This document shows, in pieces, positions 8,155 to 15,796 of a DNA stretch of 64,000 bases. This stretch comes from Paraconexibacter antarcticus (lineage in GTDB: Bacteria; Actinomycetota; Thermoleophilia; Solirubrobacterales; Solirubrobacteraceae). A program made the position numbers and the translations under genes. Where the stretch lies: NCBI RefSeq assembly GCF_024220175.1, contig NZ_CP098502.1:3910514-3974513 (forward strand), given 5' to 3'. Each line of letters opens with the position of its first letter. Positions within the stretch are counted from its first letter, which is position 1. The notes beneath the pieces were generated by a model that worked only from the letters and a program-made list of their open reading frames with translations, did not search any database and was not told the DNA's origin.

Positions 8155-8179
8155 GAGCGAACCCCTGGGCGAGTCGCTC
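8155..8179 (-). repeat. Palindromic repeat, copy 1 (conserved core, variable arms)
   Basis: Arms GAGCGA and TCGCTC enclose ACCCCTGGGCGAG. The core matches, with one change, the core of three other copies in the window (8184-8211, 49630-49658, 49662-49691), while the arms differ and remain self-complementary. Confidence 0.75.
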
Positions 8180-8183
8180 CGCC

Positions 8184-8211
8184 GGAATGTGAGCCCCTGG
8201 GCGAGCATCCC
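8184..8211 (-). repeat. Palindromic repeat, copy 2
   Basis: Arms GGAATG and CATCCC (one mismatch) enclose T plus GAGCCCCTGGGCGAG. The 15-base core is identical, as reverse complement, to that of the copy at 49662-49691. With copy 1 it forms a tandem pair filling the gap between tatD and ksgA. Confidence 0.8.
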
Positions 8212-8212
8212 G

Positions 8213-8962
8213 CTACCAGCCGAACAGCGCGGCGGCGTTCGCGGTGACGAGCGTGTCGAGCTCGTCGGTCGTCATGTCGCGGAGCTGCGCGACGAAGGCC
8301 GCCGTGTGAGCGACGAACGCCGGCTGGTTGCGGTGCCTGCGGACCGCCTGCGGCGTGAGGTACGGCGCGTCGGTCTCGACGAGCAGACGATCGGCCGGGA
8401 CGCGCGCGGCGGCCCGGGCGAGGTCTGAGTTCTTCGGGTAGGTGACGTTCCCCGCGAAGGAGAACCACCAGTCCTCGGCGATGCACGCGTCGACGTGCTC
8501 GGGCATCGAGAAGCAGTGCAGGATCACGGTGACGCCCGCGGCGTGCTCGCGGAGCATCGCGATCGTGTCCTCCTCGGCGGCGCGCGTGTGGATGACGAGC
8601 GGCCTGCCGACCTCGCGGGCGAGCTCGATCTGCGCGCGGAAGGCGTGCTCCTGGTCCGGGCGCGGGCAGTAGTCGCGGAAGTCGTCGAGGCCGGTCTCGC
8701 CGATCGCGCGGCAGCGGGGATGCTGCGCGAGCTCCCGCAGGTCGGCGAGCTCGGCGTCGCCGAAGCCCTGCGCGTTGTTCGGGTGGCGGCCGACGGCGGC
8801 GAAGACCTCCGGGAAGGCCTCGGCGGCGGCGAGCGCCGTGCGGTTCGACCGCTCGTCGGTGCCGACGGTGAGCATGCGCGTGACGCCCGCGGCACGCGCG
8901 GCCGCGACGAGCTCGTCGTTCGGCTCGGCGCAGGCGTCCAGGTGGGTGTGGCTGTCGATCAC
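8213..8962 (-). CDS. tatD: TatD-family metal-dependent hydrolase
   Basis: A 249-residue TIM-barrel amidohydrolase. The first metal motif DSHTHLD is at residues 3-9. GETGLDDFRDY near residue 93, IHTR near 130 and LHCF near 155 carry further metal ligands, and LLVETDAPYL near 200 holds the catalytic aspartate. TatD proteins act as metal-dependent DNases or 3'-5' exonucleases in DNA and RNA quality control. It lies directly downstream of metG, a very common order (metG-tatD-ksgA), so an operon is likely. Confidence 0.93.
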   Translation of the reverse strand: MIDSHTHLDACAEPNDELVAAARAAGVTRMLTVGTDERSNRTALAAAEAFPEVFAAVGRHPNNAQGFGDAELADLRELAQHPRCRAIGETGLDDFRDYCPRPDQEHAFRAQIELAREVGRPLVIHTRAAEEDTIAMLREHAAGVTVILHCFSMPEHVDACIAEDWWFSFAGNVTYPKNSDLARAAARVPADRLLVETDAPYLTPQAVRRHRNQPAFVAHTAAFVAQLRDMTTDELDTLVTANAAALFGW

Positions 8963-8986
8963 GGCGGTCGGGTGGGCGGGCCGGGT

Positions 8987-10504
8987 TCAGGCCGCGGGCG
9001 CGGGCGCCGGCAAGTCCTTCGGGAAGAGCGGCGCGAGCGCCTGCACCTGCGTGACGGCGCCCGCGGTGAGCGTCGCGCGCTCGTAGGCGATGTCCGGCGC
9101 GCCGAGCGCGGCGAGGAGCTTGTCCACCGTCTCGGGCAGGACGGGGGCGAGGAGCACGGCGACGACGCGCACGCCCTCGACAAGCGTCGCCAGCACGACG
9201 TCGAGGCGCTCGGCGCTCGCCGGATCCTTCGCGAGCGTCCACGGCGCCGTCTCCTCGACGTAGCGGTTCAGCCGCCGCACGCGCTCCCACACGAGCTCGA
9301 GCGCCGGGGTCAGCTCGGCGCGGTCCACGAGCGCCGCGACCTCGTCGGCGAGGCCGGCGAAGTCCTCCTGCAGCTCGGGCTCGACGGCGGGGACGGCGCC
9401 GTCCCGGTACTTGCGCACCATCGCGATCGAGCGGCTGGCGAGGTTGCCGAGCCCGTTCGCGAGCTCCGACTCGTAGCGGCCCTCGAACGCGACGGTCGAG
9501 ACGTTGCCGTCCTGGCCGAAGGTCACGTCGCGCAGGACGTAGTGGCGCAGCGCGTCGGTCCCGAAGCGGTCGATGATCGTGAACGGGTCCAGGACGTTGC
9601 CGAGCGACTTGCTCATCTTGTCGCCGTCCATCAGCAGGTAGCCGTGGATGTAGAGGCGCTCGGGGAGCGGCAGGTCGGCGGCCATGAGCAGCGCGGGCCA
9701 GAAGACGGCGTGGAACTTCAGGATGTCCTTGCCGATGACCTGCTGCTGCGGCGGCCAGAACGTGGAGGTGAGGTCCTCGCCCGGCCTCGCGTAGCTCAGC
9801 GCCGTGTAGTAGTTCAGGAGGGCGTCGAACCAGACGTAGAAGACGTGCTCGGTGTCCCACGGGACCTCGACGCCCCAGGTGAGCTTCGCCCGGCTGAGGG
9901 AGACGTCCTGCAGGCCGCCCTTGATGAAGCTCAGCGCCTCGTTCGCGCGGTGGCGCGGCCCGACCCAGTCCGGCTTGTCGGCGTAGAGCTGCTCGAGGCG
10001 CTCCTGGAAGGCCGAGAGCCGGAAGAACCAGTTCTCCTCCTTCTCCACCGTCAGCACGATGTGGTGGATCGGGCACCTGTCGCCGTCCTCGATCTCCGCG
10101 TCGGACTTGAAGTCGGCGCAGCGGGGGCAGTACATGCCCTCGTAGTGCCCTTTGTAGACGTGGCCGTTGTCCTTGACCCGCGTCATGACCTCCTGGACCT
10201 TCGCCTTGTGCTCGGCGTCGGTCGTGCGGATGAAGAAGTCGTTCGACGCGTTCAGGCGCGGCATGAGCGAGCGGAAGCGCTCGGCGTTCTGGTCGGCGAG
10301 CGCCTGCGGCGTCATCCCGAGCGCCTCGGCGGCGTTCGCGACGGGCTCGCCGTGCTCGTCGGTGCCGGTGAGGAAGAACACCTCGTCGCCGCGCTGGCGG
10401 TGGTGGCGCGCCATGACGTCGGCCGCGATCGTCGTGTACGCGTGCCCCATGTGTGGCGCGGCGTTGACGTAGTAGATCGGGGTGGTGACGTAGAAGGTGC
10501 CCAT
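8987..10504 (-). CDS. metG: Methionyl-tRNA synthetase
   Basis: A 505-residue class I aminoacyl-tRNA synthetase. The HIGH signature appears as HMGHAYT near residue 18, and KMSKSLGN near residue 300 is the second ATP-binding motif. A connective-peptide zinc knuckle is seen as YCPRCADF plus DRCPIHH. The C-terminal anticodon-binding helical domain (YVEETAPWTLAKDP) is present, but the extra EMAP/Trbp111 dimerisation domain found in some MetG is absent, matching the short form. No T-box or SAM riboswitch is visible upstream. Confidence 0.96.
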   Translation of the reverse strand: MGTFYVTTPIYYVNAAPHMGHAYTTIAADVMARHHRQRGDEVFFLTGTDEHGEPVANAAEALGMTPQALADQNAERFRSLMPRLNASNDFFIRTTDAEHKAKVQEVMTRVKDNGHVYKGHYEGMYCPRCADFKSDAEIEDGDRCPIHHIVLTVEKEENWFFRLSAFQERLEQLYADKPDWVGPRHRANEALSFIKGGLQDVSLSRAKLTWGVEVPWDTEHVFYVWFDALLNYYTALSYARPGEDLTSTFWPPQQQVIGKDILKFHAVFWPALLMAADLPLPERLYIHGYLLMDGDKMSKSLGNVLDPFTIIDRFGTDALRHYVLRDVTFGQDGNVSTVAFEGRYESELANGLGNLASRSIAMVRKYRDGAVPAVEPELQEDFAGLADEVAALVDRAELTPALELVWERVRRLNRYVEETAPWTLAKDPASAERLDVVLATLVEGVRVVAVLLAPVLPETVDKLLAALGAPDIAYERATLTAGAVTQVQALAPLFPKDLPAPAPAA

Positions 10505-10587
10505 CGGTGCGGTCTACGTTACTGAGGGGGTCGTGGCCGGGCCGGGTGGGTGACCGCCCCTCCGCTCCCCGGTCGGGCGCTCGCGGT

Positions 10588-11415
10588 TCAGCGCTTCTCG
10601 GTCAGCGCGCGGTAGAGCGCGTTGGCGCCGGTGCCCGTGAGGGACGCGACGACCTTGGCGGCGGGGCGCGGCTTGGCACCTGCGGCGACGAGCTCGCGGA
10701 GGGCGGCGAGGGCGGGGCCGAGGTCCTCGTCCCCGCCGGCGGGGACGGCGGGACCGACGACGAGGACGATCTCCCCCTTCACCTCGGCGCCGTCGTAGCG
10801 CGCGGCGAGGTCGGCGGCCGTCCCCCGGACGACCTCCTCGTAGACCTTCGTCAGCTCGCGGCAGACGGCGACGGGCCGCGCCGGGTCGACCTCCGCCAGC
10901 GCCGCGAGCGACGTGCCGATGCGCCGCGGGGACTCGAAGGCGACGAGCGTCTCGCCGCCGGCGCCGAGGAAGGTCGTCCGCAGCTCGCCCGCCTTGCGCG
11001 GGAGGAAGCCGACGAAGCGCCAGACCTCCGACGGCAGGCCGCTCACCGCGAGCGCGACGAGCACCGCGGACGGGCCCGGCAGGACCTCGACCGCGAGCCC
11101 CGCGGCGACGCAGGCGCTCACGAGCACGGCGCCGGGATCGCTGACGAGCGGCATCCCCGCGTCGCTGACGAGCGCGACGGTCTGACCGCCCTGCATCCGG
11201 GCGACGAGGTCGTTCGCCCGGGAGCGCTCGTTGTGCTCGTGGTAGCTCACGAGCGGGGCGGTGACGCCGTAGCGGTCGAGCAGCCGCTTGGAGTGGCGCG
11301 TGTCCTCGCAGGCGATGACGTCGGCGTCGCGCAGCGCGCTGAGGACGCGCAGCGTCACGTCCTCGAGGTTCCCGATCGGGGTCGGGCAGACGACGAGGCG
11401 GCCGGGGGCGCTCAC
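10588..11415 (-). CDS. rsmI: 16S rRNA (cytidine-1402-2'-O)-methyltransferase
   Basis: A 275-residue SAM-dependent tetrapyrrole-methylase-fold enzyme. CPTPIGNLEDVTLR at residues 10-23, CEDTRHSKRLL and SDAGMPLVSDPG are family signatures, and FLPRKAGEL lies mid-protein. It 2'-O-methylates C1402 in the ribosomal decoding centre. The start is GTG, overlapping the stop of the ROK kinase gene by four bases. With ksgA nearby, two 16S rRNA methyltransferases sit within about 3 kb. Confidence 0.94.
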   Translation of the reverse strand: MSAPGRLVVCPTPIGNLEDVTLRVLSALRDADVIACEDTRHSKRLLDRYGVTAPLVSYHEHNERSRANDLVARMQGGQTVALVSDAGMPLVSDPGAVLVSACVAAGLAVEVLPGPSAVLVALAVSGLPSEVWRFVGFLPRKAGELRTTFLGAGGETLVAFESPRRIGTSLAALAEVDPARPVAVCRELTKVYEEVVRGTAADLAARYDGAEVKGEIVLVVGPAVPAGGDEDLGPALAALRELVAAGAKPRPAAKVVASLTGTGANALYRALTEKR

Positions 11416-12371
11416 GAGTGCAGCTCCATGAAGGCGAGGACCGCCGCGCCGAGCATCCCGGACTCCGCGCCGAAGCGGGCGGGGACGACCCGGACGATGT
11501 CGCGCGAGGGCGAGAGGGCGCGGGCGCGCATCTCCTCGCGGGCCGGGTCGAGGAGCAGGTCGCCGGCCGCGATGACGCCGCCGCCGATGACGATGACCTC
11601 GGGGTTGAAGATGTTCACGATGTTCGCGAGGCCGACGCCGAGCGCGAGGCCGGCCGTCCGGAGGCAGGCGAGCGCGCCGGGGTCGCCGTCGTGCGCGAGC
11701 TCGGTGACGAGCGCGCCGGTCATCGCCCGGCCGGACCCCTTGGCGGCTGCGAGCCCGCCGGAGGGGTCCTCGCGCGCGACGCGCAGCCCGGCCTCGCCCA
11801 GCGCGGTCCCCGACACGAGCGCCTCCAGGCAGCCGCGGTTCGGGCAGGTGCCGTGGCAGCGCGGCCCGTCCATGTCGATGACCATGTGGCCGAGCTCGGT
11901 CGCCGCGCCGACCGCGCCGCGGACGAGCTGCCCGTCGACGACGACGCCGCTGCCGATCCCGGTGCCGATCGTCAGGAGCACCGCGTGCCGCGCGCCGGAC
12001 GCAGCCCCGAGGCGGTGCTCGGCGAGCATCGCCACGTTCGCGTCGTTGTCGACGACGACTGGCAGCCCGAGACGCTCGGCCATGATGTCCCGGAAGGGCA
12101 GGTCGGCGATCGGCAGGTGGACGGTGGAGACCGCGATCCCGCGCTCACGGTCGATGAGCGACGGGATCCCGAAGCCGACGGCACGGACCTCGCCCGGCGC
12201 GGCGGCGATGGCCTCCTGGACGGCGTCGACGACCCGGTCGAGCACGGCGGCGCGGTCGCCACCGGGCGCGGTCCGGTGCGCGCGGTGGTGCACGTTCAGC
12301 TCCCGGTCGACGGTCCCCGCGAGCAGCTTCGTTCCGCCCAGGTCGACGCCGATGACGCACGGCGGCCCCAT
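11412..12371 (-). CDS. ROK-family sugar kinase (glucokinase-like)
   Basis: A 319-residue cytosolic kinase of the ROK family, probably ATP-dependent glucokinase. GVDLGGTKLLAG at the N-terminus is the phosphate-binding loop, VVVDNDANVA holds the catalytic aspartate, and GTGIGSGVV the second ATP loop. The ROK zinc site is seen as GHMVID followed by CHGTCPNRGCLE. I chose the ATG at 12371 because TACAGT lies seven bases upstream, the leaderless spacing seen elsewhere here; an in-frame ATG at 12410 would add 13 residues. It is divergent from the LCP gene and coupled to rsmI. Confidence 0.9.
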   Translation of the reverse strand: MGPPCVIGVDLGGTKLLAGTVDRELNVHHRAHRTAPGGDRAAVLDRVVDAVQEAIAAAPGEVRAVGFGIPSLIDRERGIAVSTVHLPIADLPFRDIMAERLGLPVVVDNDANVAMLAEHRLGAASGARHAVLLTIGTGIGSGVVVDGQLVRGAVGAATELGHMVIDMDGPRCHGTCPNRGCLEALVSGTALGEAGLRVAREDPSGGLAAAKGSGRAMTGALVTELAHDGDPGALACLRTAGLALGVGLANIVNIFNPEVIVIGGGVIAAGDLLLDPAREEMRARALSPSRDIVRVVPARFGAESGMLGAAVLAFMELHS

Positions 12372-12418
12372 GGCAAGGACTGTACCGGCGGCGCCTCCGC
12401 GGGCGGGCATCCGCCAGC

Positions 12419-13723
12419 ATGTGGTCAGTGCCTGCCCCCCAGAACCGCCCCGGCGGCTCCGACGAGCCGCCCCGCTACACCCGCCATCGCAGCGCGCCCG
12501 GCTTCCTCGCCCGTCGCGGGCGCGGCCGGGGCGACGACCTCGCGGCGCTCCAGGCGCTCCGTGACCGCGAGCGTGCCGCGGGCGGCGGCGGCACCGACGG
12601 GCGCACGTACGACGCCGCGGGCCGCGCGGTCCGCGAGGAGCCCGGCCGGCCCGTCCGCGACGAGCAGGGCCGCGCGATCTACCGCGCCGGCGGGGCGGGC
12701 GGCGGCTACGGCGGCGGGCGCGGGGGCGGCGGCGGCGGGCGCCGGCGGCTTCCCCTCCCGGGCCTGCCGGGGCGGCGCCTCGCCCGTGCGGGCGGGACGA
12801 TCACCGCCTGGGTGCTCGCGAAGTGGGCGCTGAAGGCCGCGGTCGCGTGGCTCGTCCTCTCGCTGCTCGCGTTCCTCGTCTCGGCGACGATCCACCAGTC
12901 CGGCGACGGCGGGAACGTCCTCGGCGGTGGCGGCTACCCGCCCTTCGCCGCGACGAACATCCTCGTCCTCGGCTCCGACGCGCGCCCGAAGAACAGCAGG
13001 GAGCCCGGCGCGTCGTCCTCGGGCCCGAGCCGCTCGGACACGATGATGCTCCTGCGCGTCGGCGGCGGCCACAACGCCCGCCTGTCGATCCCGCGCGACA
13101 CCGTCGTCGACATCCCGGGGCACGGCCGCACGAAGATCAACGCCGCCTACGCCTACGGCGGGGCGACGCTCGCGGTGAAGACCGTCGAGCAGTTCCTCGG
13201 CATCGACGTCAACCACCTCATCGAGGTGAACTTCAACAACTTCCCCGACCTCATCGACGCGATGGGCGGCGTGGACTACACCGGTGGCTGCGTCGTCTCC
13301 CGCATCAACGGCGGCTTCAGGAACGGCGGGCAGACCCTGCGCCTGAAGAAGGGCACGACGCGCATCGACGGCAAGCAGGCCCTCGCGCTCGCGCGCACCC
13401 GCCACAACCTCTGCAACCCGCGCGAGAACGACTTCACGCGCGCCCGCCGCCAGCAGAAGCTCCTCTCCGCGATGAAGAGCCGCATCGTGAGCATCAGCGG
13501 CTTCCTCCACGGGCCGTTCATCGGCTGGAACGCCCCGAAGGCCATCAAGTCCGACATGAGCGCCCCGACCCTGCTCGGCGTCTTCGGCGCGATCGCCTCG
13601 TCCGGCAACGCCACGCCGCGGGTGCTCAAGGTCTCGCCGGTGACCCTGCCGGACGGGTCCTCGGGCCAGACCGTGAGCGACGCGAGCCGGCGCGCCGCGG
13701 TGCGGCGGTTCCTCGGGGGCTGA
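12419..13723 (+). CDS. LytR-CpsA-Psr (LCP) family phosphotransferase
   Basis: A 434-residue membrane-anchored enzyme. The N-terminal 110 residues are a disordered Arg/Gly-rich cytoplasmic tail with a GGGYGGGRGGGGGG stretch. One transmembrane helix follows at about 125-155 (AVAWLVLSLLAFLV). The extracytoplasmic LCP domain runs from about 175 to 400, with LVLGSDAR, the arginine/aspartate motif SIPRDT, and GRTKINAAYAYGG. LCP enzymes transfer undecaprenyl-linked glycopolymers to peptidoglycan or, in mycolata, arabinogalactan. The start may be this ATG or the GTG four codons in. It is divergent from the ROK kinase and ends at a strong hairpin. Confidence 0.9.
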   Translation: MWSVPAPQNRPGGSDEPPRYTRHRSAPGFLARRGRGRGDDLAALQALRDRERAAGGGGTDGRTYDAAGRAVREEPGRPVRDEQGRAIYRAGGAGGGYGGGRGGGGGGRRRLPLPGLPGRRLARAGGTITAWVLAKWALKAAVAWLVLSLLAFLVSATIHQSGDGGNVLGGGGYPPFAATNILVLGSDARPKNSREPGASSSGPSRSDTMMLLRVGGGHNARLSIPRDTVVDIPGHGRTKINAAYAYGGATLAVKTVEQFLGIDVNHLIEVNFNNFPDLIDAMGGVDYTGGCVVSRINGGFRNGGQTLRLKKGTTRIDGKQALALARTRHNLCNPRENDFTRARRQQKLLSAMKSRIVSISGFLHGPFIGWNAPKAIKSDMSAPTLLGVFGAIASSGNATPRVLKVSPVTLPDGSSGQTVSDASRRAAVRRFLGG

Positions 13724-13747
13724 GCGGGCGGGAACCGGGGCGCACGC

Positions 13748-13794
13748 GTGGGTGGAGGATCGCGGTTGCCTGGCAACCGCGATCCTCCACCCAC
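13748..13794. terminator. Long perfect hairpin between convergent genes
   Basis: A perfect 23-base inverted repeat (13748-13770 against 13772-13794) with a single central T, beginning GTGGGTGGAGGATCGCGG. It lies between the convergent LCP and fmdB genes and would act in both directions. No T-tract follows. Confidence 0.75.
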
Positions 13795-13800
13795 CGACCG

Positions 13801-14217
13801 TCAGGCGGCCTTGGACTTCTTCTCGGCCTTCGGCTTGTCGGGCTTGGAGGACGACGAACTCGAGGAGCCCCCGTCGCTGCCCGACGAGGAGGACGACGAG
13901 GACGAGGCGGACGACGAACTGTCGGAGGACGACGAGGAGCTCGACTCGGCCTTCGTCTTCTCGGCCTGCTTGTCGGCCATCTTCGCGTCGTGCTTGTCGG
14001 CGCCGTCGGAGGCGGACTTCTCGAGCTCGCGGTTGCGCTTCTTCGTGCCGTAGTCCGTGTTGTGGAAGCCCGAGCCCTTGAAGTGGATCGCGGGCGCGTG
14101 GAGGACCTTCGTGACCGGGACCCCGGTGTCGGGATCCACCGTCAGCGGATCGTCGGAGAACTTCTGCATGACGTCAAACGTCGTGCCATCGGGTCGGCGG
14201 TACTCGTAGATCGGCAT
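13801..14217 (-). CDS. FmdB-family protein lacking its zinc-ribbon cysteines, with Ser-rich tail
   Basis: A 138-residue protein. Residues 1-60 align by eye with the FmdB/regulatory zinc-ribbon family (MPIYEYR, FSDDPLT, AIHFKGSGFHNTDYG). All four cysteines expected at the two CxxC positions are missing: the segments read YRRPDGTTFDV and VDPDTGVPV. The protein therefore probably cannot bind zinc in the usual way. A basic segment (TKKRNRELEK) is followed by a charged linker, then a poly-serine tract and a Lys/Pro/Ala-rich end. A -10-like CATACT lies ten bases before the ATG, and a CIRCE element covers the expected -35, so heat-shock control by HrcA is likely. An in-frame GTG three codons upstream is an alternative start. 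Confidence 0.8.
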   Translation of the reverse strand: MPIYEYRRPDGTTFDVMQKFSDDPLTVDPDTGVPVTKVLHAPAIHFKGSGFHNTDYGTKKRNRELEKSASDGADKHDAKMADKQAEKTKAESSSSSSSDSSSSASSSSSSSSGSDGGSSSSSSSKPDKPKAEKKSKAA

Positions 14218-14244
14218 CTCGCCCACCAGTATGCCATGGACCGG

Positions 14245-14271
14245 CTGGCACTCTCAAGGGGAGAGTGCCAA
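14245..14271. promoter_or_regulatory. CIRCE element (HrcA operator)
   Basis: CTGGCACTC-N9-GAGTGCCAA matches the CIRCE consensus (TTAGCACTC-N9-GAGTGCTAA) with three differences, and the differences keep the dyad. It covers the expected -35 region of the fmdB promoter (-10 at 14228-14233). It lies more than 50 bases upstream of the glyS -10 (TATCGT, 14329-14334), so fmdB is the likelier target. Confidence 0.8.
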
Positions 14272-14341
14272 TATTCCTGTCCGCCGGGACAGTCCGCGGT
14301 CGGTCCGCACCGCTCGCCCGGGCCCGACTATCGTCCCGCCC

Positions 14342-15715
14342 ATGTCAGCGGACGTCGTGACCATGGACAAGATCGTGGCGCTGTGCAAGCGCCGCGGCTT
14401 CATCTTCGCGAGCAGCGAGATCTACGGCGGCCTGGGCTCGACGTACGACTACGGGCACTACGGCGTGCTCCTGAAGACGAACGTCAAGAACGAGTGGTGG
14501 CGCGCGATGCTCCAGGAGCGCGACGACATCGTCGCCCTCGACTCCGCGATCCTCCAGCACCCCGACGTGTGGAAGGCCTCCGGCCACCTCGCCGGCTTCA
14601 CCGACCCGATGGTCGACTGCCGCACGTGCAAGGCGCGCTTCCGCGCGGACCACATCGCCGAGCGCCAGCCGGGCATCGTCTGCCCGAAGAAGCCGTCGAA
14701 GCTCCCCGGCGAGGGCCCGGACTGCGACCTCACCGAGGCGCGCGACTTCAACCTCATGTTCAAGACGAACGTCGGCCCCGTCGAGTCGACCTCGTCCGTC
14801 GCCTACCTGCGCCCGGAGACCGCGCAGGGCATCTTCATCAACTTCAAGAACGTCATGTCGTTCGCGCGCAAGAAGCCGCCGTTCGGCATCGCGCAGGTCG
14901 GCAAGTCGTTCCGCAACGAGATCACGCCCGGCAACTTCATCTTCCGCACGCGCGAGTTCGAGCAGATGGAGATGGAGTTCTTCGTCCCGCCGAGCGAGGC
15001 GCCGCACTGGTACGAGACGTGGAAGCAGGAGCGCTTCGACTGGTACACGCGCCTCGGCATCCGGCCGGCCGGCCTGCGCCTGCGCGAGCACGACGCGGAC
15101 GAGCTCTCCCACTACTCGAGCGGGACGGCCGACGTGGAGTACCTCTTCCCCATCGGCTGGTCCGAGCTCGAGGGCATCGCCAACCGCGGCGACTTCGACC
15201 TCTCCGCCCACGCGGCCGAGTCGCGCACGAAGCTCGAGTACTTCGACCCGGGCAGCGGCGAGCGGTACGTCCCCCACGTCATCGAGCCGGCCGCCGGCGC
15301 GGACCGCGCGACGCTCGCCTTCCTCGTGGACGCCTACGACGAGGAGCAGGTCGACGGCGAGCTGCGCACCGTCCTCAAGCTCCACCCGCGCCTCGCGCCC
15401 GTGAAGGTCGCCGTCCTCCCGCTCGTGAAGAAGGACGGCCAGCCCGAGGTCGCCAAGGAGATCGTGCAGGCCCTCCGCGGGCTCATGCAGACCGAGTACG
15501 ACGAGGGCGGCGCGATCGGCAAGCGCTACCGCCGCCAGGACGAGATCGGCACGCCGTGGTGCGTCACCGTCGACCACGAGACGCTCACCGAGCGCACGGT
15601 CACGCTGCGCGACCGCGACTCGATGACCCAGGAGCGCGTCGCGATCGACGCCCTCCCCGCGCTCCTCGCCGGCAAGCTCGCCGCGCCGTGGAGCTCGCCG
15701 AAGCTCGCCGCCTGA
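14342..15715 (+). CDS. glyS: Glycyl-tRNA synthetase, alpha2 (eukaryote/archaea-like) type
   Basis: A 457-residue class II synthetase charging tRNA-Gly. Visible are RRGFIFASSEIYGG at the N-terminus, motif 2 as SFRNEITPGNFIFRTREFEQMEMEFF, given here by its ends (about 195-222), and motif 3 near residue 300-330. The C-terminal anticodon-binding domain starts about LAPVKVAVLPL near residue 360. This is the single-chain dimeric form rather than the alpha2beta2 form. I chose the ATG at 14342: TATCGT lies seven bases upstream, indicating a leaderless mRNA. The longer frame reading through the CIRCE element is not supported. Confidence 0.96.
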   Translation: MSADVVTMDKIVALCKRRGFIFASSEIYGGLGSTYDYGHYGVLLKTNVKNEWWRAMLQERDDIVALDSAILQHPDVWKASGHLAGFTDPMVDCRTCKARFRADHIAERQPGIVCPKKPSKLPGEGPDCDLTEARDFNLMFKTNVGPVESTSSVAYLRPETAQGIFINFKNVMSFARKKPPFGIAQVGKSFRNEITPGNFIFRTREFEQMEMEFFVPPSEAPHWYETWKQERFDWYTRLGIRPAGLRLREHDADELSHYSSGTADVEYLFPIGWSELEGIANRGDFDLSAHAAESRTKLEYFDPGSGERYVPHVIEPAAGADRATLAFLVDAYDEEQVDGELRTVLKLHPRLAPVKVAVLPLVKKDGQPEVAKEIVQALRGLMQTEYDEGGAIGKRYRRQDEIGTPWCVTVDHETLTERTVTLRDRDSMTQERVAIDALPALLAGKLAAPWSSPKLAA

Positions 15716-15730
15716 GCGCCCCCACACCGG

Positions 15731-15777
15731 CGGCGTGCGGTCTCGTGGGGACATATATCCCACCGGGCCGCACGCCG
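15731..15777. terminator. Hairpin terminator between glyS and MMPL gene
   Basis: CGGCGTGCGG pairs with CCGCACGCCG. The loop contains a smaller GTGGG/CCCAC hairpin around an AT-rich tip. It shares the 13-mer CGGTCTCGTGGGG with the hairpin at 52433-52469. Confidence 0.7.
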
Positions 15778-15796
15778 GACGCGCCGGCTCCTCGTC

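Noticed and set aside
10505..10587. Gap upstream of metG checked for T-box or S-box riboswitch
   Set aside because: No T-box, SAM or other riboswitch signature is visible in the short GC-rich leader.
14231..14341. N-terminal extension of GlyRS upstream of 14342
   Set aside because: It would translate the CIRCE element and the promoter; the TATCGT -10 seven bases before 14342 marks the start.
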